Of a DNA stretch of 57,719 bases, positions 25,256-33,342 are shown in pieces. The notes beneath the pieces were generated by a model, which was not told the DNA's origin, searched no databases, and was given only the letters and a program-made list of their open reading frames with translations. The DNA comes from Pseudoalteromonas sp. XMcav2-N (GTDB lineage Bacteria; Pseudomonadota; Gammaproteobacteria; Enterobacterales; Alteromonadaceae): assembly GCF_024124545.1 (NCBI RefSeq), contig NZ_JAMXSF010000025.1:1-57719 (forward strand), given 5' to 3'. Position 1 is the first letter of the stretch; the number at the start of each line of letters is the position of its first letter. Position numbers and translations under genes: made by a program.

Positions 25256-25993
25256 ATGCAAAGCGAAATTGTCCTATTGCACGGCTGGGGAATGAATAAA
25301 CAAGTATGGCAGCTGAGCGCTGAACAGCTTCAGCAGGCACAAGCTTTGCCTGTCCGTGCGGTGAATTTGCCTGGCTTTGGCGGCGCGGCGTTTCCTGAGC
25401 ATATCTCCACCTTGGATGAGGTTGCGGATGACATTGCAGCTCAGTTGAACAATAACTCTGTGCTGGTTGGCTGGTCTTTGGGTGGGCTAGTGGCCCTTAA
25501 TCTGGCGCATCGATATCCGGAAAAAGTCGCCAAACTTGTGCTGGTGGCATCTAATCCCTGCTTTGTGGAGCAGCCAGACTGGCCAGGGATTAAACCGAAA
25601 GTGCTGGCAGGGTTTAAACAAGCACTGGCCGATGACAGCGCCAAAACCATAGAGCGATTTCTCGCGATTCAGGCAATGGGAAGCGAACATGCCCGGGATG
25701 ATATTAAACAATTGCGTCAGCTGTTAGGTCAGCTACCAGCCCCGAACTCCAACGCGCTCAGCCTTGGGCTGGATGCATTACAAAGCTGTGATTACCGCAC
25801 TGAGTTTGGTGCACTCAGCCAGCCTGTATTCGGGCTTTTTGGTCGCCTCGATGCACTGGTACCGAGCGATGCGATTGAGCGAATGGCTGCACTCAATCCG
25901 CAGTTTAAGGCGTTTACCTTTTCCAAAGCATCACATGCGCCGTTTATTTCCCACAAAGACGAGTTTGTTACTCATTTAAAATCAATTCTTTAG
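25256..25993 (+). CDS. bioH: Pimeloyl-[acyl-carrier protein] methyl ester esterase BioH
   Basis: Hydrolyses pimeloyl-ACP methyl ester, releasing pimeloyl-ACP for biotin synthesis. 245 aa alpha/beta hydrolase with the oxyanion region LLHGWGMNKQVW, nucleophile Ser in GWSLGG, Asp in FGRLDALVP and His in KASHAPFISH. The bioH/comF divergent pair is common in gammaproteobacteria and supports this over a generic hydrolase. Followed by a terminator. Confidence 0.93.
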   Translation: MQSEIVLLHGWGMNKQVWQLSAEQLQQAQALPVRAVNLPGFGGAAFPEHISTLDEVADDIAAQLNNNSVLVGWSLGGLVALNLAHRYPEKVAKLVLVASNPCFVEQPDWPGIKPKVLAGFKQALADDSAKTIERFLAIQAMGSEHARDDIKQLRQLLGQLPAPNSNALSLGLDALQSCDYRTEFGALSQPVFGLFGRLDALVPSDAIERMAALNPQFKAFTFSKASHAPFISHKDEFVTHLKSIL

Positions 25994-26008
25994 TTTTCTA
26001 CAATGGAA

Positions 26009-26034
26009 AAAGCGGCAATTTTTTGCCGCCTTTA
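26009..26034 (+). terminator. Rho-independent terminator of bioH
   Basis: GCGGCAA-TTTT-TTGCCGC (26012-26029), preceded by A-run and followed by CTTTA, 18 bp after the bioH stop. Confidence 0.8.
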
Positions 26035-26096
26035 CTTTATTTTGTCTATAAATTGAGCAATAATTAGGTTGAGATTTTCTAACTTTAGGGCGAGAT

Positions 26097-26405
26097 ATGG
26101 CAGTCAATGATATCCTCAATGCAGGTGTTCAGGGTTTTGAGTTTGCCCGCCAAAGTGCCGAGCAAGCCGCAGCCGACATTAATAAGGCAACACTGGCTCA
26201 GCAGAGCGAGCAGCAGGTTGCACAGCAACGACAACTTCAGGGCGCATCCGGTAATGAAGGCGTCACCGCACCTGTGGGACAACCTCCCAGGTTAGACGAA
26301 GCCGTGGTTGACCTAAAGGTAGCAGAATTTAACGCCAAAGCGAACGCACAGACTATTCGTACAGCCGACGAAGTATTGGGTACTTTGATTGATATTAAAG
26401 TGTAA
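26097..26405 (+). CDS. Small protein with flagellar-rod-like C-terminus, unknown
   Basis: 102 aa, function unknown. Residues 1-65 are alanine/glutamine rich and probably disordered or helical. The last ~35 residues (VVDLKVAEFNAKANAQTIRT then ADEVLGTLIDI) closely resemble the C-terminal helix of flagellar basal-body rod and hook proteins, where the pattern is ANxxxI-TADEMLGTLL. It has no signal peptide. RBS AGGGCGAG. It overlaps the next gene by 1 nt, so the two are cotranscribed. It could be a decoy, chaperone-binding or polymerising peptide of the flagellar export system; this is inference from the motif. Confidence 0.85.
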   Translation: MAVNDILNAGVQGFEFARQSAEQAAADINKATLAQQSEQQVAQQRQLQGASGNEGVTAPVGQPPRLDEAVVDLKVAEFNAKANAQTIRTADEVLGTLIDIKV

Positions 26406-27298
26406 TGAATATAGTAACGCCACCCCCGGCGATGAACCTAAACACGGCGAACGTCTACACTGAGACGGCGCAACGTGACAATCAGCTCCGCGAGGTTATT
26501 CCTAAACCTGCGCCGGTCTCCCCTGCGTTTACTGAAAACAAGCCGCTGTCTGACGGGGAAAAACAAAAAACTTTTTCTGCCGATGATTCCGGCCTGTACG
26601 ATAGTACAGGTCAGCTTAAAGATGGTAAAACGATTGAAGAGCGTCAGGAAGGGGAGCAAGGTGATCAGGGCAATCAACAGGATCAGCAAGAACTAAGCGA
26701 TCGTGAACAGGCTGAACTGGAAGCAGAGCAAGCTCAGATACAAGAACTGAAAGAGCGGGATCGGGAAGTGCGCTTGCACGAAGAAGCGCATGCCAGAGTG
26801 GGTGGTCAATATGCCGGGTCGCCCAGCTATGAATATCAACGCGGTCCGGACGGCAACAATTATGCTGTCGGCGGCGAGGTGATGATCGACGTAGCGCCGA
26901 CTGGGGATCCGCGTGAAACCATAGACAAAATGCAAACTGTTCGTGCTGCAGCGTTAGCACCGGCAGAGCCTTCGGGTGCAGACAGAGCTATCGCGGCAGA
27001 TGCAACGGCTAAAATTGCACAAGCCCAGGCTGATCTTGCTAAACAATCTATCAGTGGTGAAGAAACGGATGAAAACGGCAACCGGGTTGTGGGGTATCAA
27101 ACTCGTCGCCTGAATGAAGATGAGGTAAGCGAGCAGCAACCTGAGTCTGCGCGCTTGGAAGAAGAGGTAGACCCATTTGCTGTCGCGCTGCCTATCGACA
27201 GGGATCCTGAAATAGCGTCACGGGCATTGAGAATAGAAGGCTTTTACGGCCATGTTGCCAAGCCCAAAGAAGCGTCTCAGCTATCGGTGGTAATTTAA
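26405..27298 (+). CDS. SprA-related putative metalloprotease
   Basis: 297 aa. Low-complexity, Q/E-rich N-terminal half with a likely coiled coil (about 96-123), then a conserved core with LHEEAHARVGGQYAGSPSYEY. HEEAH (125-129) is a zinc-protease HExxH motif. The core, including GGEVMIDVAPTGDPRETIDK and the following alanine-rich helix, matches the SprA-related family (NCBI calls relatives 'putative metalloprotease CJM1_0395 family'). No signal peptide. Activity and substrate are not established. Coupled to the small upstream gene by a 1-nt stop/start overlap. Confidence 0.85.
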   Translation: MNIVTPPPAMNLNTANVYTETAQRDNQLREVIPKPAPVSPAFTENKPLSDGEKQKTFSADDSGLYDSTGQLKDGKTIEERQEGEQGDQGNQQDQQELSDREQAELEAEQAQIQELKERDREVRLHEEAHARVGGQYAGSPSYEYQRGPDGNNYAVGGEVMIDVAPTGDPRETIDKMQTVRAAALAPAEPSGADRAIAADATAKIAQAQADLAKQSISGEETDENGNRVVGYQTRRLNEDEVSEQQPESARLEEEVDPFAVALPIDRDPEIASRALRIEGFYGHVAKPKEASQLSVVI

Positions 27299-27322
27299 AT
27301 AGCAAATAAGCCCAATAAGTTA

Positions 27323-27358
27323 AACGACACAGGCCCGCTTATGCGGGCCTGTGTCGTT
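27323..27358. terminator. Bidirectional terminator, perfect 16 bp stem
   Basis: A perfect inverted repeat with 16 bp arms and a TTAT loop (AACGACACAGGCCCGC and its complement) sits between the convergent SprA-related gene and tex. There is no long T-run on either side, so folding strength would do most of the work. Confidence 0.7.
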
Positions 27359-27372
27359 GTGTGTGTCAGCAA

Positions 27373-29709
27373 TTACTTTTTCAGCTTGGCAAAGGCTTCA
27401 GCAAAGGCATTGCCCATCGCTGCGTTGCCGTTGTCGCGACGATTGTCACGTCGAGTGTCTTTGCGCTGTGCTGGTCGTTGAGACTTGCCTCCGGGCTTTT
27501 GCGCGGCAGGCTTACTCTGTTTTTGTCCTGCGCTTGCCGGGATCTCATCGTTTAGTCGCATGGTAAAGCTGATCCGTTTACGGGCTACGTCTACTTCAAT
27601 GACTTTAACTTTTACAATGTCACCCGCCTTAACCACTTCTCGTGGATCTGAGATAAACTTGTCCGTCAGTGCTGAAATATGAACGAGTCCATCCTGATGT
27701 ACGCCAACATCGACAAAGGCACCGAAGTTAGCAACATTAGAGACGACGCCCTCAAGGGTCATGCCAACCTTTAGGTCGGAAATGGTCTCTACCCCGGCTT
27801 TGAACTGAGCCGTTTTAAACTCGGGACGAGGATCACGACCTGGCTTGTCCAGCTCGCCCAGAATATCAGTGATGGTTGGCACACCAAATTTGTCATCGAC
27901 ATAGTCGGCAGGATCCAGTTTGCCCAGTACATCACTGTTACCTATCAGTGCGGTGACATCCAGTGATTTACTACCGCATATTTTTTTCACCACAGGGTAA
28001 GCTTCGGGGTGAACCGCTGAGGCATCCAGAGGATCATCACCATTGGCAATGCGCAAGAACCCCGCTGCCTGTTCAAATGCTTTTGGCCCCAGACGCTCTA
28101 CCTGTTTCAGCTGTTTACGGTTGCTAAATGAGCCATTGGTATCCCGAAATTTAACGATGTTGGTGGCCAATGTTTTATTTAACCCAGAAACACGCGTTAA
28201 TAGAGGCACTGAGGCTGTGTTGACATCGACACCAACCGAGTTTACGCAGTCTTCTACAACGGTCGTTAGTGTCTGGCCCAGCTGACTTTGTGATACATCA
28301 TGTTGATACTGGCCTACACCAATCGACTTAGGCTCAATTTTAACCAGTTCAGCAAGTGGGTCCTGTAAGCGGCGAGCGATCGACACGGCACCACGTAACG
28401 AGACATCCAGATCCGGAAATTCATTGGCAGCAAACTCCGAAGCGGAGTAGACCGACGCGCCTGCTTCACTGACCATGACTTTAGTGAGCTTCAGCTCACT
28501 GGCGGCTTTCAGCAGCTCGGTGGCTAGTTTGTCTGTCTCGCGAGAGGCCGTGCCATTGCCAATGGCAATCAGCTCCACTTTGTGCTGACGACACTGTTGT
28601 TCCAGTGTACGCAGAGATTTATCCCAATGATTTTGTGGCGCGTGTGGGAAAATTGTAGTGGTTGCCAGTAACTTGCCCGTCTTGTCGACAATGGCAACCT
28701 TACACCCGGTTCTGAGACCTGGGTCGATCCCCATTGTCACACGCGGTCCCGCGGGAGCCGCCATCAGTAGATCTTTGAGGTTTTTGGCAAAGACATCAAT
28801 GGCGCCTTGCTCAGCAAATTCACGGGTAGCACCCAGCATTTCATTTTCAAGATGCGTGGCCAGTTTGATTTTCCAGGCCCACTGCACAACGGTCATTAAC
28901 CAGCTACTTGCAGCGCGGCCCGACACGTCCAGACCGTAGTGATCCGCTATCATCTGGGCACAATATTGTTGGGGATCTTCTGCTTGTGGTTCCGGGTTGA
29001 TAGACAACTGCAGAATGCCTTCGTTACGAGCTCTGAGCATGGCGAGCGCACGGTGAGACGGGACCCCTGCCAGTTTTTCGTCGTGTTCAAAGTAGTCACG
29101 ATATTTACTGCCTGCGTCTTCTTGGCCTGGAACAACACGGCTCTGTAAGTAGCCATGTTGCTTTAACTGGTTTCTGAACTTGCTGAGTAATTTTGCATCT
29201 TCTGCAAAGCGTTCCATCAGGATGAACTTGGCACCATCCAGCGCCGCTTTACTATCCTCAATGCCCTTCTCGACATTGATATAGGCTTCAGCTGCTCGTT
29301 CGGGTGCCTGATCCGGATCGCTGAGCAGTAGAGCGGCCAGTGGCTCAAGCCCAGCTTCAATGGCTATCTGACCCTTGGTACGGCGCTTGGGCTTGTAGGG
29401 TAAGTATAAATCTTCCAGTTCAGTCTTGCTTTGTACCTGATTTAGTTCTGATGCAAGTTGCTCAGTGAGTTTGCCCTGCTCATCTATGGTCTTGATAATG
29501 AAGGCTCGGCGTTCCTCTAATTCTCGTAAATAGCCCAGGCGCTGTTCGAGTAAGCGCAGCTGAGTGTCATCCAGTCCACCGGTTACCTCTTTACGGTAAC
29601 GGGCTATAAACGGAACGGTCGCACCTTCATCCAGTAGCGCGGTAGCAGCATCCACTTGCTGTTGTGATGCGTTTAGCTCAGCAGCTAAACGGGCTGAGAT
29701 ATTGCTCAT
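27373..29709 (-). CDS. tex: Tex family transcription accessory protein
   Basis: RNA-binding protein thought to act in transcription and RNA turnover. 778 aa with the family order: N-terminal Tex helical domain (VPFIARYRKEVTGGLDDTQLR), YqgF-like RNase fold (MGIDPGLRTGCKVAIVDKTG), helix-hairpin-helix repeats (SVGVDVNTASVPLLTRVSGL) and an S1 domain (GVVSNVANFGAFVDVGVHQD). The tail after the S1 domain is basic, K/Q/R rich and likely binds RNA. RBS AAGGA precedes the ATG. E. coli homologue is yhgF. Confidence 0.96.
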   Translation of the reverse strand: MSNISARLAAELNASQQQVDAATALLDEGATVPFIARYRKEVTGGLDDTQLRLLEQRLGYLRELEERRAFIIKTIDEQGKLTEQLASELNQVQSKTELEDLYLPYKPKRRTKGQIAIEAGLEPLAALLLSDPDQAPERAAEAYINVEKGIEDSKAALDGAKFILMERFAEDAKLLSKFRNQLKQHGYLQSRVVPGQEDAGSKYRDYFEHDEKLAGVPSHRALAMLRARNEGILQLSINPEPQAEDPQQYCAQMIADHYGLDVSGRAASSWLMTVVQWAWKIKLATHLENEMLGATREFAEQGAIDVFAKNLKDLLMAAPAGPRVTMGIDPGLRTGCKVAIVDKTGKLLATTTIFPHAPQNHWDKSLRTLEQQCRQHKVELIAIGNGTASRETDKLATELLKAASELKLTKVMVSEAGASVYSASEFAANEFPDLDVSLRGAVSIARRLQDPLAELVKIEPKSIGVGQYQHDVSQSQLGQTLTTVVEDCVNSVGVDVNTASVPLLTRVSGLNKTLATNIVKFRDTNGSFSNRKQLKQVERLGPKAFEQAAGFLRIANGDDPLDASAVHPEAYPVVKKICGSKSLDVTALIGNSDVLGKLDPADYVDDKFGVPTITDILGELDKPGRDPRPEFKTAQFKAGVETISDLKVGMTLEGVVSNVANFGAFVDVGVHQDGLVHISALTDKFISDPREVVKAGDIVKVKVIEVDVARKRISFTMRLNDEIPASAGQKQSKPAAQKPGGKSQRPAQRKDTRRDNRRDNGNAAMGNAFAEAFAKLKK

Positions 29710-29794
29710 GCAAAATCCTTATATAGTTCAATTGGCTAGCTCTATTTCTTGGCCAGCATTTGCGGTCATCATATCATATCTGGAACGGATGTGG

Positions 29795-30268
29795 TCAGGC
29801 AGTGTAATCGATCTTATTGACGTACCAAAGCATCTCCCCTTGCGGGGTTTTTACACTGTATTCTTCATCAACTGACTTCCCGAGTAGTGCTCTTGCCATG
29901 GGAGAATCGATAGAGATGTAATCATTCCGCTCGTAGATTTCATCCGGCCCTACAATACGAAAACGCTTAACTTCGCCATCGTCATTCTCTATTTCGACCC
30001 AGGCACCAAAATAGACCTTACCTTGCTGCTGCGGCGAGTACTCTACAATTTTCAAGTCTGGCAAGCGTTTACGTAAATAGCGGACGCGGCGGTCTATTTG
30101 GCGTAGTAAGCGTTTGTTAAAAGTATAGTCGGCGTTTTCTGAGCGATCGCCTAAACTTGCTGCCCAGTTAACGATCTTGGTCACTTCCGGGCGCTTTTCA
30201 AACCATAAGTGATCGTGTTCCTGCTGAAGCCTTCGATAGCCTTCAGGTGTAATTAGGTTGGTTTTCAT
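29795..30268 (-). CDS. greB: Transcription elongation factor GreB
   Basis: Rescues backtracked RNA polymerase by stimulating transcript cleavage. 157 aa from the ATG at 30268 (MKTNLITPEGYRRLQQE), which matches the E. coli GreB start; the frame is open to 30376 but the extra residues are not GreB-like. The coiled-coil tip carries the acidic pair (LGDRSENADYTF), and the C-terminal FKBP-like domain has SPMARALLGK. PQQQGKVYFGAWVEI is GreB- rather than GreA-type. No strong ribosome binding site is visible. Confidence 0.94.
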   Translation of the reverse strand: MKTNLITPEGYRRLQQEHDHLWFEKRPEVTKIVNWAASLGDRSENADYTFNKRLLRQIDRRVRYLRKRLPDLKIVEYSPQQQGKVYFGAWVEIENDDGEVKRFRIVGPDEIYERNDYISIDSPMARALLGKSVDEEYSVKTPQGEMLWYVNKIDYTA

Positions 30269-30472
30269 CTTGTGCATACTAGGGTGAAACGTCGACATGT
30301 GTCTAGTGTACTCCGGATCTGGGTGCATACCAATTCCACGAAACTCGGGATCTGCATGGCCAAACCGGGGGCACACCTGTAACGTTCGGTAACAATCTTA
30401 TTCTGTGTTTATGGTGTCTAAGCGTTTTATTTTCAATTATATTTAGGGTCAACTAGAGAAAAAATAAGAAGA

Positions 30473-31198
30473 ATGCCAATGGGGAATGAAACCACTAAAG
30501 TGTTAGTCGTTGACGATGATATGCGTTTACGCAGCCTGCTGGAGCGATATCTGGTTGAGCAGGGCTTTATTGTTCGCAGTGCTGCTAATTCTGAACAAAT
30601 GGACAGATTGCTTGAACGTGAAAACTTTCATCTGATGGTGTTGGATCTCATGTTGCCAGGGGAGGACGGCTTGTCTATCTGTCGTCGCCTCAGGCAAAAA
30701 GAAAATGAAATACCCATTGTCATGTTGACGGCAAAGGGAGATGAAGTTGATCGTATCATTGGCCTGGAGTTGGGCGCAGATGATTATTTGCCCAAGCCAT
30801 TTAATCCGCGTGAGTTATTAGCACGGATCAAGGCGGTGTTACGTCGCCGCGCTAAAGAAGTGCCTGGTGCGCCAGCGGTCGAAGAAAATGAAGTCGAATT
30901 CGGTGCCTTCAAACTCAACCTGGCAACCCGGGAAATGCAAAAAGGTGATGCAACCATCGCCCTGACCAGCGGCGAATTTGCTGTGTTAAAAGCGCTGGTG
31001 AGCCATCCCAGAGAGCCGCTGAGTCGTGACAAGCTGATGAATCTGGCCCGTGGCAGAGATTATAGCGCACTGGAGCGCAGCATTGATGTTCAGGTTTCGC
31101 GCTTGCGCAGAATGATTGAGGAAGATGCCTCTAACCCCCGTTATATTCAGACAGTCTGGGGCCTGGGTTATGTTTTTGTCCCGGACGGCGAGAAGTAA
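30473..31198 (+). CDS. ompR: Response regulator OmpR
   Basis: Osmolarity/envelope regulator. 241 aa. Receiver domain with acidic DDD at 14-16, phospho-Asp58 (VLDLMLPGEDG), Thr and Lys in VMLTAKGDE and LPKPFNPREL, then the winged-helix domain (LTSGEFAVLKALVSHPREPLSRDKL). VLVVDDDMRLRSLLERYL is nearly identical to E. coli OmpR. RBS AAGAAG. envZ starts directly after the stop. Divergent from greB, as in E. coli. Confidence 0.97.
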   Translation: MPMGNETTKVLVVDDDMRLRSLLERYLVEQGFIVRSAANSEQMDRLLERENFHLMVLDLMLPGEDGLSICRRLRQKENEIPIVMLTAKGDEVDRIIGLELGADDYLPKPFNPRELLARIKAVLRRRAKEVPGAPAVEENEVEFGAFKLNLATREMQKGDATIALTSGEFAVLKALVSHPREPLSRDKLMNLARGRDYSALERSIDVQVSRLRRMIEEDASNPRYIQTVWGLGYVFVPDGEK

Positions 31199-32548
31199 AT
31201 GAGTATCCTGCCTCGTAGCGCATTTGGACAGACGGTATTTTTTGTCGGTGCGCTGCTGCTGATCAACCAGATTGTTTCCTACATTACAGTGACCCTGTAC
31301 GTGTTTAAGCCGACCTTTGAACAGGTTAACCTGATGCTTGCCAAGCAGGTTAAAACAGTGTTCATTGATTGGGAAGAAGGCGTTGAGGTCGACTCCACTT
31401 TATCGGAAAAATTTTTTGAGATCACAGGTATCGAGGTTATGGCTCAGCGCGAGGCGTACCGCAACGGGCTTGGAGAGGCCAGGGAATATACTCTGTTATC
31501 GCGCAGTATGTCTGAACAGCTCAATGGATCTGCCCGGGTGCGGATCAGCCAGGGCGACCCCGTTGTATACTGGGTAGAAGCACCTCAGGCACCGGGTTAT
31601 TGGGTTCGGGTGCCCCTCACTGGTTTTTCTGAAACCAAAATGGAATTTCTCGTATTCTATCTCTCTAGTATCGGCTTTTTAAGCGTACTCGGAGGCTGGT
31701 TGTTTGCTCGGCACCTGAATAGGCCGCTTAAGGCCTTACAGATTGCGGCCAGTCGGGTTGGAGTCGGTGATTTCTCTACCCGCCTGGTTGAACATGGCTC
31801 CACGGAGGTTATCGAAGTAACTCGTGCATTTAATAAAATGTCCAAAGGGATCGCAGAACTTGAGAATGACCGACGTTTGTTGATGGCGGGTGTATCGCAT
31901 GATTTAAGAACGCCATTGACGCGTATCCGTTTAGCGACAGAAATGATGTCGGATGAGGAAGCCTATTTAAAAGAAGGAATTATCGACGATATTGAAGACA
32001 TGAATGCCATCATCGATCAGTTTATTGAGTACCTGAGACATCATAACAGCGGAGAAATGGTGTTGGATGATGTCAATGCGGTTGTTGAAGAAGTTGTGCA
32101 TGCCGAACAACAGCATCAAAGAGAAATCGTCCTGACAACGACGGCAAATATCCCCGCCGTCATGATGAACCATGTTGCACTGAAGCGCGTGGTCACTAAT
32201 ATGATTGAGAACGCCATCCGTTATTCTGAGGACAAGATAGAGGTGATGACAGAATTCAGTGCTCGTCATAAAGCGGTGTTTATCAAAGTGAAGGATCGGG
32301 GCCCCGGGATCCCGGAAGAGGAGTTAGAATCGCTCTTTGAGCCGTTTAAGCAAGGTGATCAGGCACGGGGGAGTGAAGGAAGTGGTTTGGGCCTTGCCAT
32401 CATCAAGCGGATAGTGTCCACCCACGGCGGAAAAGTGCGCCTGCGCAATCGCAAAGAAGGCGGCCTGAGTGCGGAAGTCATGCTACCGGTCGCGAAAAAA
32501 TTCGGTGCCATCAATTCTGCACCTGAGCAGTCAAAGCCCGGTGAATAA
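31199..32548 (+). CDS. envZ: Osmosensor histidine kinase EnvZ
   Basis: Inner-membrane kinase/phosphatase partner of OmpR. 449 aa: first helix (about 10-32), periplasmic sensor (about 33-145), second helix (about 146-167), HAMP (RHLNRPLKALQIAASRVGVGDF), dimerisation domain with the phospho-His in AGVSHDLRTPLTRIRLATEMM, and HATPase (N box NMIENAIRYSED, G box KDRGPGIPEEE and GSGLGLAIIK). Starts immediately after ompR. The 3' end overlaps the next gene. Confidence 0.96.
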   Translation: MSILPRSAFGQTVFFVGALLLINQIVSYITVTLYVFKPTFEQVNLMLAKQVKTVFIDWEEGVEVDSTLSEKFFEITGIEVMAQREAYRNGLGEAREYTLLSRSMSEQLNGSARVRISQGDPVVYWVEAPQAPGYWVRVPLTGFSETKMEFLVFYLSSIGFLSVLGGWLFARHLNRPLKALQIAASRVGVGDFSTRLVEHGSTEVIEVTRAFNKMSKGIAELENDRRLLMAGVSHDLRTPLTRIRLATEMMSDEEAYLKEGIIDDIEDMNAIIDQFIEYLRHHNSGEMVLDDVNAVVEEVVHAEQQHQREIVLTTTANIPAVMMNHVALKRVVTNMIENAIRYSEDKIEVMTEFSARHKAVFIKVKDRGPGIPEEELESLFEPFKQGDQARGSEGSGLGLAIIKRIVSTHGGKVRLRNRKEGGLSAEVMLPVAKKFGAINSAPEQSKPGE

Positions 32549-33245
32549 ACGCGACTTATCTTATCTGCCTGGCTGTTTGAGTGCAGTAACCAGAGCTCAG
32601 CTGCTTAGTATCATTGGGCAGTGCTTTGAGGGGATAGAGCCAGAGGCCTATTTTGCTTACTACTTTGAGCAAGACGGGCCAATTCATCGGCGGCTGAGAC
32701 TCTATTACAGTGAAGCCGGTGAGCTGGCAGGGTACTGTTTGCTGACCTTCGATGACGGCCATCAAGCGTTTTGCGTGATTGGCGCATCGGCCGGGTTTTT
32801 ACCGCAGTTTCGGGGTAAGAACAATACTTTTTCTTTTTCTATTCTTGAGGTAACCAAGGTTTATTTGCGCCGGCCCTGGCGCACTTTGTTATATGCAGAT
32901 ACCATGCTTAGCCCTGCCATGTTCCGGGCTATGGCAAAGAACATTGCCACGGTTTATCCAACCGCGACAGGCTCATCGACGGAGTCTCAATTGTATCAGG
33001 CGTTAAATCCAACTGGGCTTGAGAGTGATGTGAATGGGATGCTGTGTCTTAAAGTGGTGGGGCGAAAAACACGTTACTCAGCTGCAGAAGTGGCTCAGTT
33101 TAAAGCCAGTAACAAAGCAGAAATAGCCCATTACTGCACTGTGAACCCCAACTTTGATAAGGGGGTGGCGTTACTTGCCGTGATCCCGGTGACCTTAAGG
33201 CAACTCCTCGCCACAGCCTGGAAACAGCTTAAAAATACGTTCTAG
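32541..33245 (+). CDS. Uncharacterised protein downstream of envZ
   Basis: Not recognised. About 234 aa from a GTG at 32541 that overlaps the envZ stop; the exact start is uncertain because no good ribosome binding site is visible. Soluble-looking: aromatic-rich N-terminal half (FAYYFEQDGPIHRRLRLYYS), a central RGKNNTFSFSILEVTKVYLR block, and a C-terminal amphipathic segment ending KQLKNTF. The strand-rich start, with text such as GYCLLTFDD, recalls acetyltransferase-like folds but no acetyl-CoA motif is clear. The tight link to ompR-envZ suggests a common transcript. Confidence 0.75.
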   Translation: MNKRDLSYLPGCLSAVTRAQLLSIIGQCFEGIEPEAYFAYYFEQDGPIHRRLRLYYSEAGELAGYCLLTFDDGHQAFCVIGASAGFLPQFRGKNNTFSFSILEVTKVYLRRPWRTLLYADTMLSPAMFRAMAKNIATVYPTATGSSTESQLYQALNPTGLESDVNGMLCLKVVGRKTRYSAAEVAQFKASNKAEIAHYCTVNPNFDKGVALLAVIPVTLRQLLATAWKQLKNTF

Positions 33246-33287
33246 TCGGGCTGTGCTCGATTTCAGTTCTGCCCTAAATTCAGGCAT

Positions 33288-33316
33288 AAAAAAACGCCCA
33301 ACGAGGGGCGCTTTTG
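33288..33316. terminator. Bidirectional terminator between 32541 gene and pckA
   Basis: Stem CGCCC (33295-33299) / GGGCG (33306-33310), with A7 on the left and CTTTT on the right. Read on the minus strand it gives a GC hairpin plus seven T, a standard terminator for pckA; on the plus strand it can end the ompR operon. Confidence 0.8.
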
Positions 33317-33342
33317 ATAAAGGAATCTGAATCTAAGTCAGC

